A stretch of DNA of 35,358 bases. Origin: an uncultured Lachnospiraceae bacterium (GTDB lineage: Bacteria > Bacillota > Clostridia > Lachnospirales > Lachnospiraceae). Below, one piece after another: positions 23,465 through 32,078 of this stretch; the stretch's first letter is position 1, and each line of letters starts with the position of its first letter. The translations under genes were made by a program, and so were the position numbers. The stretch is from positions 1 through 35,358 of the forward strand of contig CAJTVQ010000043.1 in assembly GCA_910579935.1 (NCBI GenBank). Direction: 5' to 3'. The notes under the pieces are model-generated. The model saw nothing but the letters and a program-made list of their open reading frames with translations, had not been told where the DNA came from and ran no database searches.

Positions 23465-25162
23465 ATGGCGAGAACAATAGGGATCGGATACCAGAATTTT
23501 GAAAAGATCATTACAGAGCAGGTATTTTATGTTGATAAAACTTCGTTTATCCGTGAGTGGTGGGAGAATAAGGATGAGGTTACGTTAATTACCCGTCCGC
23601 GCCGGTTCGGCAAGACTTTGAATATGTCCATGGTGGAGAATTTCTTTTCGGTGGAATATCGGGAAAAAGGCGGATTGTTCGAAGGCTTATCCGTTTACGG
23701 GGAGGAAAGATTCCGCAGACTTCAGGGAACATATCCGGTGATCAGTCTTTCTTTTGCAAATATAAAGGAAAAGGATTATGAGACAGCAAGATATAAGATC
23801 TGCCAGCTTTTGGTGAATCTGTATTCCAAAAATGAGTTCCTCAGAGACAGCGGGGTACTGACGGAAAGGGATAAGGAATATTTTGACCGGATATTGGTGG
23901 ATATGAATGATGGGGATGCAACACTGGCTATTTATCAGCTGTCGGATTTCCTTTCCCGTTATTACGGAAAGAAGGTAATTATTCTGCTGGATGAATATGA
24001 TACACCAATGCAGGAGGCTTATGAAAATGGTTATTGGAGGGAACTGCTTTCTTTTACCAGGAGTATGTTCCAGGCAGCTTTCAAGACCAATCCGTTCCTG
24101 GAACGTGCGATTCTGACAGGGATTACACGGATCAGTAAAGAATCCGTATTTTCAGATTTGAATAATCTGAAAGTGGTAACCACGACTTCGGAGGAGTACG
24201 CAGACAGTTTTGGATTTACGGAGAAGGAAGTTTTCCGTGCGCTAGAGGAATATTCCATGGCAGATAAGAAAGAAGAAGTGAAGAAATGGTACGATGGCTT
24301 TGTTTTTGGTTCCCTTGGGGATATTTATAATCCATGGTCGGTCATAAACTATCTTGATACGGGAAAAGTGGCAGCTTATTGGGCCAATACCAGTTCCAAC
24401 AGTTTAGCAGGCAAACTGATCAGGGAGGGAAGCAGAAATATCAAGCAGTCATTTGAACGGCTTTTGAATGGGGAAGTGCTGAAAACACCATTGGATGAAC
24501 AAATCGTTTATAGCCAGCTGGATCAGGATGAGCAGGGAATCTGGAGTCTACTGCTGGCTGCCGGTTATTTAAAAGTGGCTGCATATGAACGGTTTGAAGG
24601 AAATTACAGGGAAGATTTCGTGCCGGAATATGAGCTGGAACTGACGAATCTGGAAGTGAGGATGATGTTCCGCAAGATGGTGCACGGATGGTTTGGAAGC
24701 GTGAATTCTGATTATAATGATTTCATTAAGGCTTTGCTGGAAGGAGACATCAAAGGTATGAACGGTTATATGAACCGTGTGGCTTTGCATACCTTTAGCT
24801 ATTTTGATACCGGAAAAAATCCGTCTGTTTCGGAACCGGAAAGGTTTTATCACGGGTTTGTGCTGGGGTTATTGGTAGATTTAGCAGGACGGTATGCAGT
24901 AACTTCAAACCGGGAAAGCGGATTCGGGCGGTATGATATTATGCTGGAACCCTTGAAGGAGGGAGAAGATGCGATTATTTTAGAGTTTAAGGTTCATGAT
25001 GCGGAAGAAGAAAAAGATTTAAGGGAAACGGTACAGGCGGCTCTCCGGCAGATAAATGAGAAAAACTATGCGGCTGTGCTTGTGGGAAAAGGAATTGCCA
25101 TGGAGCGTATCAGGAAGTATGGTTTTGCTTTTGAAGGCAAACGGGTTCTGATCGGTAAGTAA
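23465..25162 (+). CDS. AAA-ATPase-like protein with PD-(D/E)XK nuclease domain
   Basis: A protein of 565 aa with the layout of the widespread AAA-ATPase_like (PF09820) plus PDDEXK_9 (PF08011) family. It begins TIGIGYQNFEKI. Seen: a P-loop variant RPRRFGKT (44-51), Walker B VIILLDEYD (D176, E177, D179), the family sensor segment RAILTGITRISKESVFSDLNNL, YDGF and YNPWSVINYL. A nuclease-like core RYDIMLEP...ILEFK supplies the D-ExK motif near residues 490-510. Members occur in many copies in gut anaerobes; the role is unproven, possibly mobile-element or defence related. AAAGGTGAT precedes the ATG. It is convergent with the minus-strand ABC operon. Confidence 0.9.
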   Translation: MARTIGIGYQNFEKIITEQVFYVDKTSFIREWWENKDEVTLITRPRRFGKTLNMSMVENFFSVEYREKGGLFEGLSVYGEERFRRLQGTYPVISLSFANIKEKDYETARYKICQLLVNLYSKNEFLRDSGVLTERDKEYFDRILVDMNDGDATLAIYQLSDFLSRYYGKKVIILLDEYDTPMQEAYENGYWRELLSFTRSMFQAAFKTNPFLERAILTGITRISKESVFSDLNNLKVVTTTSEEYADSFGFTEKEVFRALEEYSMADKKEEVKKWYDGFVFGSLGDIYNPWSVINYLDTGKVAAYWANTSSNSLAGKLIREGSRNIKQSFERLLNGEVLKTPLDEQIVYSQLDQDEQGIWSLLLAAGYLKVAAYERFEGNYREDFVPEYELELTNLEVRMMFRKMVHGWFGSVNSDYNDFIKALLEGDIKGMNGYMNRVALHTFSYFDTGKNPSVSEPERFYHGFVLGLLVDLAGRYAVTSNRESGFGRYDIMLEPLKEGEDAIILEFKVHDAEEEKDLRETVQAALRQINEKNYAAVLVGKGIAMERIRKYGFAFEGKRVLIGK

Positions 25163-25163
25163 A

Positions 25164-25194
25164 AAATACGGAAATCCTTTAACGGCAGGTTTCC
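25164..25194 (-). terminator. intrinsic terminator of the ABC transporter operon
   Basis: On the minus strand GGAAACCT pairs with AGG-a-TTTCC (one bulge), followed by GTATTTTTTAC. It overlaps the stop of the last gene of the operon and may also stop the convergent ATPase transcript. Confidence 0.6.
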
Positions 25195-25586
25195 TCTGTC
25201 TCCCGTATCAGCCGTTCGAACAGCAGACCGGTGAGGAGCCAGCAGGGGAGGTAGTCTAACCGTATGATTTTTCGTATGTTCCAGCGGGAGCGCTCGTAAT
25301 TCCACGGGCAGAGGTCGCGGCGGCTTAAGAGTGTTCCGGTGATGAATTCGCCGAGAAAAATAAGGACGGCATAGATAATTCCCCTGATAAGGAAATGCTT
25401 CTTTCTTATCAGGCTGCATACAGGGGCAAGGAAGGCTGCCATACCATATATGGGGAACATCCAGATAGAGGTGTTCCCCGTTAATTTGAATTCCCGCCGC
25501 CGGAAGGAAGCCAGCGCGGTAAATGTAATTTCAAGGCACCAGCCGAGGATGCCGCAGTGGATAAAATTATGGATTATTCTTTTCAT
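25179..25586 (-). CDS. short CmpB-family membrane protein
   Basis: A membrane protein of 135 aa with about four hydrophobic segments. The sequence GILGWCLEI, SIWMFPIYGMAAF, GEFITGTLLSRRDLCPWNYE, NIRKIIRLDYLPCW follows the ABC_trans_CmpB pattern (PF06541) and looks complete without the coiled-coil tail of the relative at 18468-19388. It begins 4 bases after the permease stop, so it is the third gene of the ABC operon. Its ribosome binding site (AAGGAC) is close to the ATG, suggesting coupled translation. Function presumed, not shown. Confidence 0.82.
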   Translation of the reverse strand: MKRIIHNFIHCGILGWCLEITFTALASFRRREFKLTGNTSIWMFPIYGMAAFLAPVCSLIRKKHFLIRGIIYAVLIFLGEFITGTLLSRRDLCPWNYERSRWNIRKIIRLDYLPCWLLTGLLFERLIRETEETCR

Positions 25587-25590
25587 GTCC

Positions 25591-27732
25591 TTAGTGTTTC
25601 CGTTTCGGAACGGAAATATTCAGCTGTTTTGCCATTTGTTTTACCGTGTAGCGGTAAAGGGAAAAGAACAATCCGCCGATGCACAGCAGAAGAAGCAGGC
25701 TGACGGCCATGCCTCCGGCTTCCCCGGCGGTGATCTTTCCGTCGTTGACGTACAGGATCAAAGCATACAGCAGATAGATGATGCTCATGCCGATCAGCGC
25801 CGGCAGCCGGAAAACGTTGCCGCACTGGTTTCGGATCTCCTGCACTAAAAAGGCGGGGGAAGCGCCGAGCCGTTTCAGGTCGTCGAAAATGTAGCGGTTG
25901 TTCAGCGCGATGGTCATGCAGCGGGTGTAGCTGATGACGGAGGCCGCCAGTATGCAGATGATGGATATAAAGAGAAACATCATCAGGAATACCGCATAGG
26001 TTTTCAGAAAATCTTCCTGGTCCAGCAGACGGATTTTCGGCATGTAGCTCCACCATGCGCGGAAACTGGAGTCATCCGGCCGGTCGTAACTGATTTGGAA
26101 CATGGGATCATTCCAATAGAAATATTCTTCTCCTGCTTCTTCAAAGTATGTCTGGACTACCCTGCTGAACTGGACGGTATGTTCGCATTCCGGTCCGAAG
26201 GAGTTTACAAAGGTATAGAAAAAATCAGAAGCAAATGCCGGGCTGTCTTCCCCGTCCGCATTAAAGAAGGCAGCGCTTCCCATCCAGTCCTCGGTAAGAC
26301 CCTGGCAGATGGCGTCATAATCCCTGTCGCTCAGGATATAGTATCCGAAGGAATCAGCCAGCATATCATAGTGGACATACCCGGCGAAGCTGACGGGGAG
26401 TGTCTGGCGGGTGACCATATTGGTGAGAAAAGTGGCATGTGAATCAAGGAAAGGGAGGTTCGTCTCGTCCGCATTGGTGACGGCGTAATAAGTACCGTCC
26501 GCCACAGTGACAGGCTCTCCCGTGAGCGTGCGGTATGCGGATGCGGAGAAAAATTTCCCTTCCGCAGCCAGATCTATGTGGTCGATATGATAAGAGTTTT
26601 CGTTATCATCGTCAAATACATAGGTATAGCCGTCCAATGCCAGAGAAGCATACGGGCTCTCCCTGAAATCCTTAATGCCCATTCCGTATCCTGCAGCCAT
26701 GGCGGCGATATCGGATTGTGCCGGCACCTGTGTCTGGTCCAGGCGGTAGTGATAATAGTAATCAAAGCTGCGCGACCTTACTTCAAGATAGGAATTGACG
26801 CCCAGGGTCGGCAGATAAAAGAGGGCAAAAGAGGCGCCGGCGATCAGGACCGTGCAGATCAACAGGTTGTTAACGGTCTGTCTGCCCTGGAATTTCATCA
26901 TGCTTCGGGCAATGATATTTTTATAGGGGGCTTTTCTGTGGGCGCGCCAGCCATGGATGACCGTATGCAGCATGATCATATAAAGCCCGGCAAAGACGGG
27001 GACATAAAGCAGATTGATCCATATACCGGGGAGGGCGCTGAACAGCTTCATATATGCTTCTGGCGCCAGATAGCCGCAGGCGGCGCCTGCAAAAGTCAGC
27101 AGGATTCCAACAGGACCGCACCATCGTCCCAGTTCTTTCACCGGTTCGTTTTTGTGCTCTTCATGTACCACATCCATGATGTTGGTCCGTCTTAAATAGC
27201 GGTATGCGGTAAAGCAGGAGGACGTTACCACAAGAAAGAAAAATGCGATGGACAGGAAGAGGAAACGGTAGTCCAGTCTTAGAGTCATCTGACTGCTTTC
27301 AACGATAAACAGCCGGAAAAACCCCCATAGAAGATAGACGAAGGGAAGCCCTGCAAGAACACCGGCAAAGGAGGATATCCCGCTTAAGATAAGTACTTCC
27401 TTATATAATCCGGGAGCCAGCTTTTTCCTGGAAGCGCCGAGCGCCATGAGGACGCCGAGCTGTCTGGATTTTTTCCGGAAAAAGAGCGCGGAGGCATAAA
27501 TCGTAAACACGACACAGCCAAAAAGGGCCAGTACAAAGATCGCGATCATCTGCTTCCTGCTGTCCCCGCCCGTAGGCAGGACTTCAAGCACCGTGGGGGA
27601 AAACATCATGGCGGCATATGCAGTGATCAGTAAAAGCGAAACAAAATTACAGAACAGATAAAGCGCAGCCTGCTTCCGTCCCGCCTCCGCCAGTTTTTTC
27701 TCCAAAAAATTCATGGTCATTGTAGTTTTCAT
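25591..27732 (-). CDS. FtsX-like ABC transporter permease
   Basis: A permease of 713 aa with about ten transmembrane helices and a large extracytoplasmic domain between about 315 and 570. The FtsX core appears twice: near the N-terminus (SRQLGVLMALGASRKKL...) and near the C-terminus (DDLKRLGASPAFLVQEI). The layout resembles BceB/MacB-type exporters or peptide-sensing permeases. Known: such permeases pair with a LolD-like ATPase and often respond to antimicrobial peptides; here substrate and role are inferred only. An in-frame TTG at 27753 is possible, but AAAGGA sits about 10 bases before the ATG at 27732. The upstream gene is the ATPase, separated by an 18-bp repeat array. Confidence 0.9.
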   Translation of the reverse strand: MKTTMTMNFLEKKLAEAGRKQAALYLFCNFVSLLLITAYAAMMFSPTVLEVLPTGGDSRKQMIAIFVLALFGCVVFTIYASALFFRKKSRQLGVLMALGASRKKLAPGLYKEVLILSGISSFAGVLAGLPFVYLLWGFFRLFIVESSQMTLRLDYRFLFLSIAFFFLVVTSSCFTAYRYLRRTNIMDVVHEEHKNEPVKELGRWCGPVGILLTFAGAACGYLAPEAYMKLFSALPGIWINLLYVPVFAGLYMIMLHTVIHGWRAHRKAPYKNIIARSMMKFQGRQTVNNLLICTVLIAGASFALFYLPTLGVNSYLEVRSRSFDYYYHYRLDQTQVPAQSDIAAMAAGYGMGIKDFRESPYASLALDGYTYVFDDDNENSYHIDHIDLAAEGKFFSASAYRTLTGEPVTVADGTYYAVTNADETNLPFLDSHATFLTNMVTRQTLPVSFAGYVHYDMLADSFGYYILSDRDYDAICQGLTEDWMGSAAFFNADGEDSPAFASDFFYTFVNSFGPECEHTVQFSRVVQTYFEEAGEEYFYWNDPMFQISYDRPDDSSFRAWWSYMPKIRLLDQEDFLKTYAVFLMMFLFISIICILAASVISYTRCMTIALNNRYIFDDLKRLGASPAFLVQEIRNQCGNVFRLPALIGMSIIYLLYALILYVNDGKITAGEAGGMAVSLLLLLCIGGLFFSLYRYTVKQMAKQLNISVPKRKH

Positions 27733-27789
27733 TTTATATCCATTCCTTTCCAAATAACAGTCGATACATAACCATTCAGGGAAGAAGCC

Positions 27790-27847
27790 TTCCGGGAATG
27801 CCTTTCATTCCGGGAATGCCTTTCATTCCGGGAATGTCTTTCATTCC
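27790..27847 (-). repeat. 18-bp tandem triple repeat forming three hairpins
   Basis: Units 27790-27807, 27808-27825 and 27826-27843 are 18 bp each; the third differs by one base and a 4-base partial copy follows. On the transcribed strand each unit reads GGAATG-AAAGG-CATTCC, a perfect 6-bp hairpin with a 5-base loop. The array starts inside the last codons of the ATPase gene and ends about 57 bases before the permease start. It may set the ratio of the two products through mRNA processing or stability. Confidence 0.88.
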
Positions 27848-28581
27848 TTGCGCATAACCCTGATTTCAGACAGCAGTCTGTCATGAAAAGCGCTGGCATC
27901 TTCTTTTTTCTCTAAATTTTTCCATACGCAGCCGTCTTTTAGCAGAATAACGCGGTCGCAGAAGGATGCGGCGAAACTGTCGTGCGTGACCATGAAGATG
28001 GTTGCGCCCAGCTGTTTTCTGGCGTTTTCAAAGGATTCGATGACAGTCTGGCTGGATTTGCTGTCCAGATTGCCGGTAGGCTCATCGGCAAGAATGAGAA
28101 GCGGCTGGTTGATCAGGCTTCTGGCGACAGCGGTGCGCTGTCTCTCGCCGCCGGAGATATCTGCGGGATATTTGTCTGCAATGCCGTCAATTCCGAACAG
28201 CGAAAGCAGTTTTCCTGCCAGTTCTTCCGCGTCCTTCCCCACATGCCCCTGTATGATGCGCGGGACGAGGATGTTTTCCCTGACGGTGAGTCCGTCTAAA
28301 AGCATGAAATCCTGAAAGACAAAGCCAAGTTTTTCGTTGCGGATTCGGGCGAGGGAATCTTCATCCAGACCTTTCAGTTCCTGTGAACCCAGTGTAATGG
28401 TACCTTCATCAAAAGGGATATAACAGGAAATGCAGTTTAAAAGGGTACTCTTGCCGGAGCCGGAGGGTCCCATGACGGCTACGAATTCTCCGGAGGCGAC
28501 GGTTAAGTCGATTCCCTTCAGTACGGGGTAGGATTTGCTCCCTGTACGATAAGATTTGTAAAGTTTTTTCACATGTAACAT
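27841..28581 (-). CDS. ABC transporter ATP-binding protein (LolD/BceA-like)
   Basis: A cytoplasmic ATPase of 246 aa. Walker A GPSGSGKST (about 39-47), Q-loop VFQDFMLL, signature ISGGERQR, Walker B LILADEPTGNLDS and the switch His in MVTHD are all intact. The sequence is of the FtsX-permease-associated (LolD/MacB/BceA) class. It is the first gene of a three-gene minus-strand operon with the permease and the short CmpB-family protein. Its upstream region is shared with the divergent LytTR regulator gene and carries two LytTR-type sites, so control by that regulator is likely. AGGTG lies about 8 bases before the ATG. Confidence 0.95.
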   Translation of the reverse strand: MLHVKKLYKSYRTGSKSYPVLKGIDLTVASGEFVAVMGPSGSGKSTLLNCISCYIPFDEGTITLGSQELKGLDEDSLARIRNEKLGFVFQDFMLLDGLTVRENILVPRIIQGHVGKDAEELAGKLLSLFGIDGIADKYPADISGGERQRTAVARSLINQPLLILADEPTGNLDSKSSQTVIESFENARKQLGATIFMVTHDSFAASFCDRVILLKDGCVWKNLEKKEDASAFHDRLLSEIRVMRKE

Positions 28582-28607
28582 ATGGATACACCTGCACTTT
28601 CTTGATT

Positions 28608-28622
28608 TTAACAGTTTCTAAG
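28608..28622. repeat. second copy of the shared 15-bp motif
   Basis: Identical to 4468-4482. It lies between a possible -10 (TATGCT on the minus strand, 28626-28631) and the ATPase start codon, so it would be in the 5' leader of the ABC transcript. Confidence 0.4.
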
Positions 28623-28684
28623 GTGAGCATACCACAATTATGGGGGAGCGGATCCGGGGCTGTTCCTTTTGGCCGGTATGATGT

Positions 28685-28693
28685 AACGTTTGG
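28685..28693 (+). promoter_or_regulatory. LytTR-type binding site 1
   Basis: AACGTTTGG fits the published LytTR pattern [TA][AC][CA]GTTN[AG][TG]. The wider context GATGTAACGTTTGGCGGG is repeated exactly at site 2. It lies about 55 bases upstream of a possible -10 for the ABC operon. Confidence 0.6.
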
Positions 28694-28734
28694 CGGGGAA
28701 TTGTAAAAAATGTAAAGAACAGGCCGTGTGATGT

Positions 28735-28743
28735 AACGTTTGG
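28735..28743 (+). promoter_or_regulatory. LytTR-type binding site 2
   Basis: A second AACGTTTGG in an identical 18-bp context, exactly 50 bases after site 1 and in the same orientation, so both lie on one face of the helix. It is 34 bases upstream of the -35 box of the regulator's own promoter. Confidence 0.6.
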
Positions 28744-28776
28744 CGGGCAGGTGCGGAAGAAGTTGCGGCGGGTGAA

Positions 28777-28805
28777 TTGTATTATCGGATATCATTCGCT
28801 ATACT
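28777..28805 (+). promoter_or_regulatory. sigma-A promoter of the LytTR two-component operon
   Basis: TTGTAT (28777-28782), a 17-base spacer and TATACT (28800-28805). Transcription would begin near 28812, about 70 bases before the regulator's ATG. Confidence 0.65.
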
Positions 28806-28880
28806 AAGATGAGGCGCTGCGGACGGATGGTCCGCGGAACCGGAACGGCATGTTTGATAGCGGGAAGGGAGCGGAGGAAG

Positions 28881-29606
28881 ATGCTTCGGATCGGGATATG
28901 TGACAATGAGGTGCAGGCAAGGGACGACCTGCGCATACAGTTGGAGAAGGTACTGACGGAAGGAAAAGAGGAGATTGTCTATGAATTTTCCAGCGGAACG
29001 GGAGCGGTACGCTGGCTGCGGGCGCATCCGGGAGAAATCGACCTGCTGTTTCTGGATGTGGAAATGGAGGGAATGAACGGAGTGGAGGCAGCGGAAGCGC
29101 TGCGGACATTCGACCGGACGATTCTCATCGTATTCATGACAGGATACTCCGATTATGTTTTTGACGGTTACCGGGTAAATGCGCTGGATTATATGATGAA
29201 GCCGACGGAGGAAAGGCAGCTGGCCCGGTGTATGGAACGGGTAAGGGAACAGATGACCGGCAGACGGGATAAAATGTTCGTATTTAAGAATACGGATGGT
29301 ATGTTCCGGATGGCAAAAGAGGATATTTCCTATTTTTACAGTAATAAAAGAAAGGTATATTTAGTGAACGGAGAGAAGGAGTATCCGTTTTACGGCAGGC
29401 TGGATGAAGTGGAAGAACAGTTTGCAGGCAGTTTTGTCCGTATCCATCAGAGATATCTGGTGAATCCGGACCAGGTGGAGCATATCGGTTCCGCTCATGT
29501 GACGGTTGCCGGAAAAATACTGCCTGTCAGCCGTTCCTTGAAAGAAGAGGCTACGGTGAAACTGGCAAAAGCGATGCTGGGGGCTGATTTCGGAGGTAAA
29601 TCATGA
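28881..29606 (+). CDS. LytTR-family response regulator
   Basis: A response regulator of 241 aa. The N-terminal receiver has the acidic pair at D8 (ICDNE), phospho-acceptor D59 (LFLDVEM), a conserved Thr (VFMTGYSD) and Lys (MMKPT). The C-terminal LytTR DNA-binding domain (about 135-235) shows the family's FYSNKRKVYLV, FVRIHQRYLVNP and LPVSRS motifs. Known: LytTR/AgrA-type regulators bind paired 9-bp direct repeats, which matches the two sites between this gene and the divergent ABC operon. The start at 28881 follows GGGAGCGGAGG; a longer in-frame start at 28809 lacks a ribosome binding site and would lie at the transcription start. Its stop overlaps the kinase start (ATGA). Confidence 0.94.
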   Translation: MLRIGICDNEVQARDDLRIQLEKVLTEGKEEIVYEFSSGTGAVRWLRAHPGEIDLLFLDVEMEGMNGVEAAEALRTFDRTILIVFMTGYSDYVFDGYRVNALDYMMKPTEERQLARCMERVREQMTGRRDKMFVFKNTDGMFRMAKEDISYFYSNKRKVYLVNGEKEYPFYGRLDEVEEQFAGSFVRIHQRYLVNPDQVEHIGSAHVTVAGKILPVSRSLKEEATVKLAKAMLGADFGGKS

Positions 29607-30934
29607 GCAGTGCGTGGATGTTGGCAATAGAGGTTCTGCGTTTCCTGATGATAGGACTAAACGGATGGATGCTGTATCTGGCAGTATCCCGGATGATACA
29701 GGCAAAAGAGCCGCGCCGGTACAGGCTGCTGCTGTATGCGGGATGTATGGTTCTGCTGGGGATGCCTGTTTTTATCGGTGATATCGCGAATCTGTCGATG
29801 GCATTTCTTTTCTTTATGGTATGTATCTGCACGGCAGGTGAAGGTTCTTTTCTGAAAAGAGCGACGATGGGAATGATGATTTCCAGTACGGTATTTGCTT
29901 TCAACGGCGCTTTGGGAGTCGGGCTCACTATTTTATATTTCGGGTGGAAAACCTGGGGTGGGATACGGGACGACATTACGGAACTTGGAGTAGGAATCGG
30001 AATGCTGGCAGCAAGGGGGATTTTTGCGGTTTTATTTTATGCGGGAGTGCGGGTCAGTAAAGTGAAGAAGGAGACGGAACTTGCTCCGGCGTTATGGAGA
30101 CTGCTGCTGCAGCTGATATGTTTTCCGCTCGGCGTGGTCATTGCGCTGGTGCTGGTCCGAAGCCCTTTTTCTTCGGACTGGGGGACTTTTCCTGCGGATA
30201 TGCTGCTGTTTATACTGGCGATGCTGTCAATTACCGGGCTGCTGAGAGCAGTTGGGGTATTTGACAGGCAGCAGCGGCTGGAAGAAGAGAACATGCTGGC
30301 ACAATATAACCGGAAATATTATGAGACAATGGAGCAGCATCAATTCGAGGTCCGCCGTATGAAACATGATCTGCGCAATCATTTGCTGGTACTGGAAAGC
30401 CTGACAGAAGAGCGGAGGCAGGAATACAGAAAGCAGCTGCTGGAAAACCCGGATTTTTCACAGGTGATCTTTTACTGTGCGGATCCGACGGTAAATGCGG
30501 TGCTGACAGTAAAAACGGAACTGATGAGGCAGCGGGAAATTGATTTTTCGGTAAAGGCGGATATTAAGGAGACGCTTCCCTTCGAGCAGGCGGATATCTG
30601 TGCATTGTTTGCAAATGCCCTTGACAATGCAGCGGAAGGATGCGGAGCCTTGCCGGAAGAGCAGCGTAAGGTCACGGTAGAAGCGCGGGCCGGAAAGGGA
30701 ATGTTAGTCGTACGGGTGACGAATCCGGTTCCAAAGGGGTGTGAGGGCGGTGCGGACGGCGGTCTGCCGGAAACGACGAAAGCGGATACGGCAAACCATG
30801 GGTTCGGTCTGAAAAGTATTCGAAAGGTAGCGCAGAAATATGGCGGGGACATGGAAATAGAGCGGAAAGAAACGGTTTTTTCCCTGTTTGTATGGGTGCC
30901 GGTTACGGCGGAAGAGAAAATAGGGCTGGAGTGA
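29603..30934 (+). CDS. GHKL-type sensor histidine kinase (AgrC-like)
   Basis: A membrane kinase of 443 aa. The first 215 residues form about six transmembrane helices without a large external domain, as in peptide-sensing AgrC-like kinases. A coiled-coil linker precedes the phospho-acceptor H255 in RRMKHDLRNH; the GHKL ATPase has the N-box ALFANALDNAAEGC and the G-box HGFGLKSI. It partners the LytTR regulator, with which it overlaps by 4 bases. No propeptide or processing gene (AgrB/AgrD) is in the window, so the signal may be the ABC transporter's substrate. A terminator follows. Confidence 0.93.
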   Translation: MSSAWMLAIEVLRFLMIGLNGWMLYLAVSRMIQAKEPRRYRLLLYAGCMVLLGMPVFIGDIANLSMAFLFFMVCICTAGEGSFLKRATMGMMISSTVFAFNGALGVGLTILYFGWKTWGGIRDDITELGVGIGMLAARGIFAVLFYAGVRVSKVKKETELAPALWRLLLQLICFPLGVVIALVLVRSPFSSDWGTFPADMLLFILAMLSITGLLRAVGVFDRQQRLEEENMLAQYNRKYYETMEQHQFEVRRMKHDLRNHLLVLESLTEERRQEYRKQLLENPDFSQVIFYCADPTVNAVLTVKTELMRQREIDFSVKADIKETLPFEQADICALFANALDNAAEGCGALPEEQRKVTVEARAGKGMLVVRVTNPVPKGCEGGADGGLPETTKADTANHGFGLKSIRKVAQKYGGDMEIERKETVFSLFVWVPVTAEEKIGLE

Positions 30935-30940
30935 AAAAAG

Positions 30941-30978
30941 CCGGGAACATATAAAACAGAGTGTTTATATATTCCCGG
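30941..30978. terminator. terminator after the sensor kinase gene
   Basis: A 15-bp stem, CCGGGAAcATATAAA with TTTATATaTTCCCGG (one C-A mismatch), with an 8-base loop, followed by TGTTTCTTCT on the plus strand and preceded by an A-run. It lies between convergent genes and probably serves both. Confidence 0.8.
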
Positions 30979-31034
30979 TGTTTCTTCTCCCCGGAACCGT
31001 CTGAAAGCAGTCTGCAGGAGAAAGAAAAATCCTG

Positions 31035-32078
31035 TTATTTTTTTAGATTCTTAAGTGCGGCCTGCGAAGCTTCGTCGAAAGAGGTGACATACACGGAGCC
31101 GTATGTGGGCGTCCGATACATCGGAGTATCCGATTCAAACGCGGTAAAATATACATAAGAAGAAGTGATATTAATATTCTTATAAATGCCGTTCACGACG
31201 GTTTCCACATTGCTTCCGTCCGTATACATGCGTTTTAGGGCAGGGTCGGTCTCGGAATTAGTCTGGTAGTAAATATAGTTGTCATAAACATTGAAAAGAT
31301 CAATGCGCTCGTTGGTCAGCACTTCCACCACATTGGCCGAAGGCGAGTAACGGCACAGCCGGTAGTTCGCGGACGCGTCCATGAAATAGAAGTATCCGTT
31401 GTGATAAACCGGATTGAATACATTTTCTTCCCAAACAGTAGAGATGGAATCATTTGCGGTGTTCAGGGCATATAAGTAGTGGTTATCCCTGGTGCCGTTG
31501 AAATAAATTATGCCATCCACACAGGACGCGGGATTGACCAGGTAATCCGTGATCCGTTTATCTTCTGACTTATCAATTTTCATTTTGAACAGTTCCGTGC
31601 CGTTGGTATTGTGATTGTCGAAGTTCTGGTAATATAAGTAGTTTCCGCAGAGCTGCAGAGTGATGGCATTGCCGCGTTTCAGGCACTGGGTATGCTTGCC
31701 GTTCAGATCGCTGCGGTAAATGCCGTAGGTACGCTGCACCGATTCCAAACCCTGACCGGAATTGTAACTGTCCAGAAAATAGTACAGGTAATGGTCATCT
31801 GCATTGATGGAGGTTACGCTTGAGGAAGTCAGTTTCTTCACGTTGCTTCCATCCGATGACATGGAATAAAGACATCCGCTGTCATACAGATTGGAAAAAT
31901 ATACAACGCCGTTGCGTTCGCAGAAGAGACCATTGTTGTTCAGATTTCCTGCCGTGTTGCCAGTGACATAGCCCTCGTTCATTTTGACCCGCTGGGAAAG
32001 CATCGTTCCGATGAATATGGTTATGATGGCAAGTATGACAAAAATGGAAATGATGATATTGCGTGTTTGTTTATTCAT
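31035..32078 (-). CDS. membrane-anchored DUF5050 (beta-propeller-like) protein
   Basis: A protein of 347 aa. An N-terminal transmembrane helix (about 8-28) is followed by repeated short units with the pattern [hydrophobic]-Y-x-x-x-YxxGx-LYxxxxDGSNxxKLT (for example VVYFSNLYDSGCLYSMSSDGSN, YLYYFLDSYNSGQ, YFYFMDASANYRL, YIYYQTNSE). This is typical of DUF5050 and related six-bladed propellers, here exposed outside the cell. The ligand or partner is unknown. The ATG overlaps the stop of a preceding mini-ORF (ATGA), and AAAGGA lies about 10 bases upstream. A good promoter lies at 32290-32318. Confidence 0.85.
   Translation of the reverse strand: MNKQTRNIIISIFVILAIITIFIGTMLSQRVKMNEGYVTGNTAGNLNNNGLFCERNGVVYFSNLYDSGCLYSMSSDGSNVKKLTSSSVTSINADDHYLYYFLDSYNSGQGLESVQRTYGIYRSDLNGKHTQCLKRGNAITLQLCGNYLYYQNFDNHNTNGTELFKMKIDKSEDKRITDYLVNPASCVDGIIYFNGTRDNHYLYALNTANDSISTVWEENVFNPVYHNGYFYFMDASANYRLCRYSPSANVVEVLTNERIDLFNVYDNYIYYQTNSETDPALKRMYTDGSNVETVVNGIYKNINITSSYVYFTAFESDTPMYRTPTYGSVYVTSFDEASQAALKNLKK

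Noticed and set aside
26095..27195. Plus-strand frames opposite the FtsX-like permease
   Set aside because: No motifs or ribosome binding sites, while the permease has continuous membrane helices on the other strand.
27790..27847. CRISPR-like array or protein-coding repeat
   Set aside because: The 18-bp units have no spacers and are too few; they fold as hairpins and lie mostly outside the coding frame.
28409..28795. 128-aa minus-strand frame extending from the ABC ATPase into the intergenic region
   Set aside because: It is out of frame with the ATPase, crosses the LytTR-type sites, and its product looks random.
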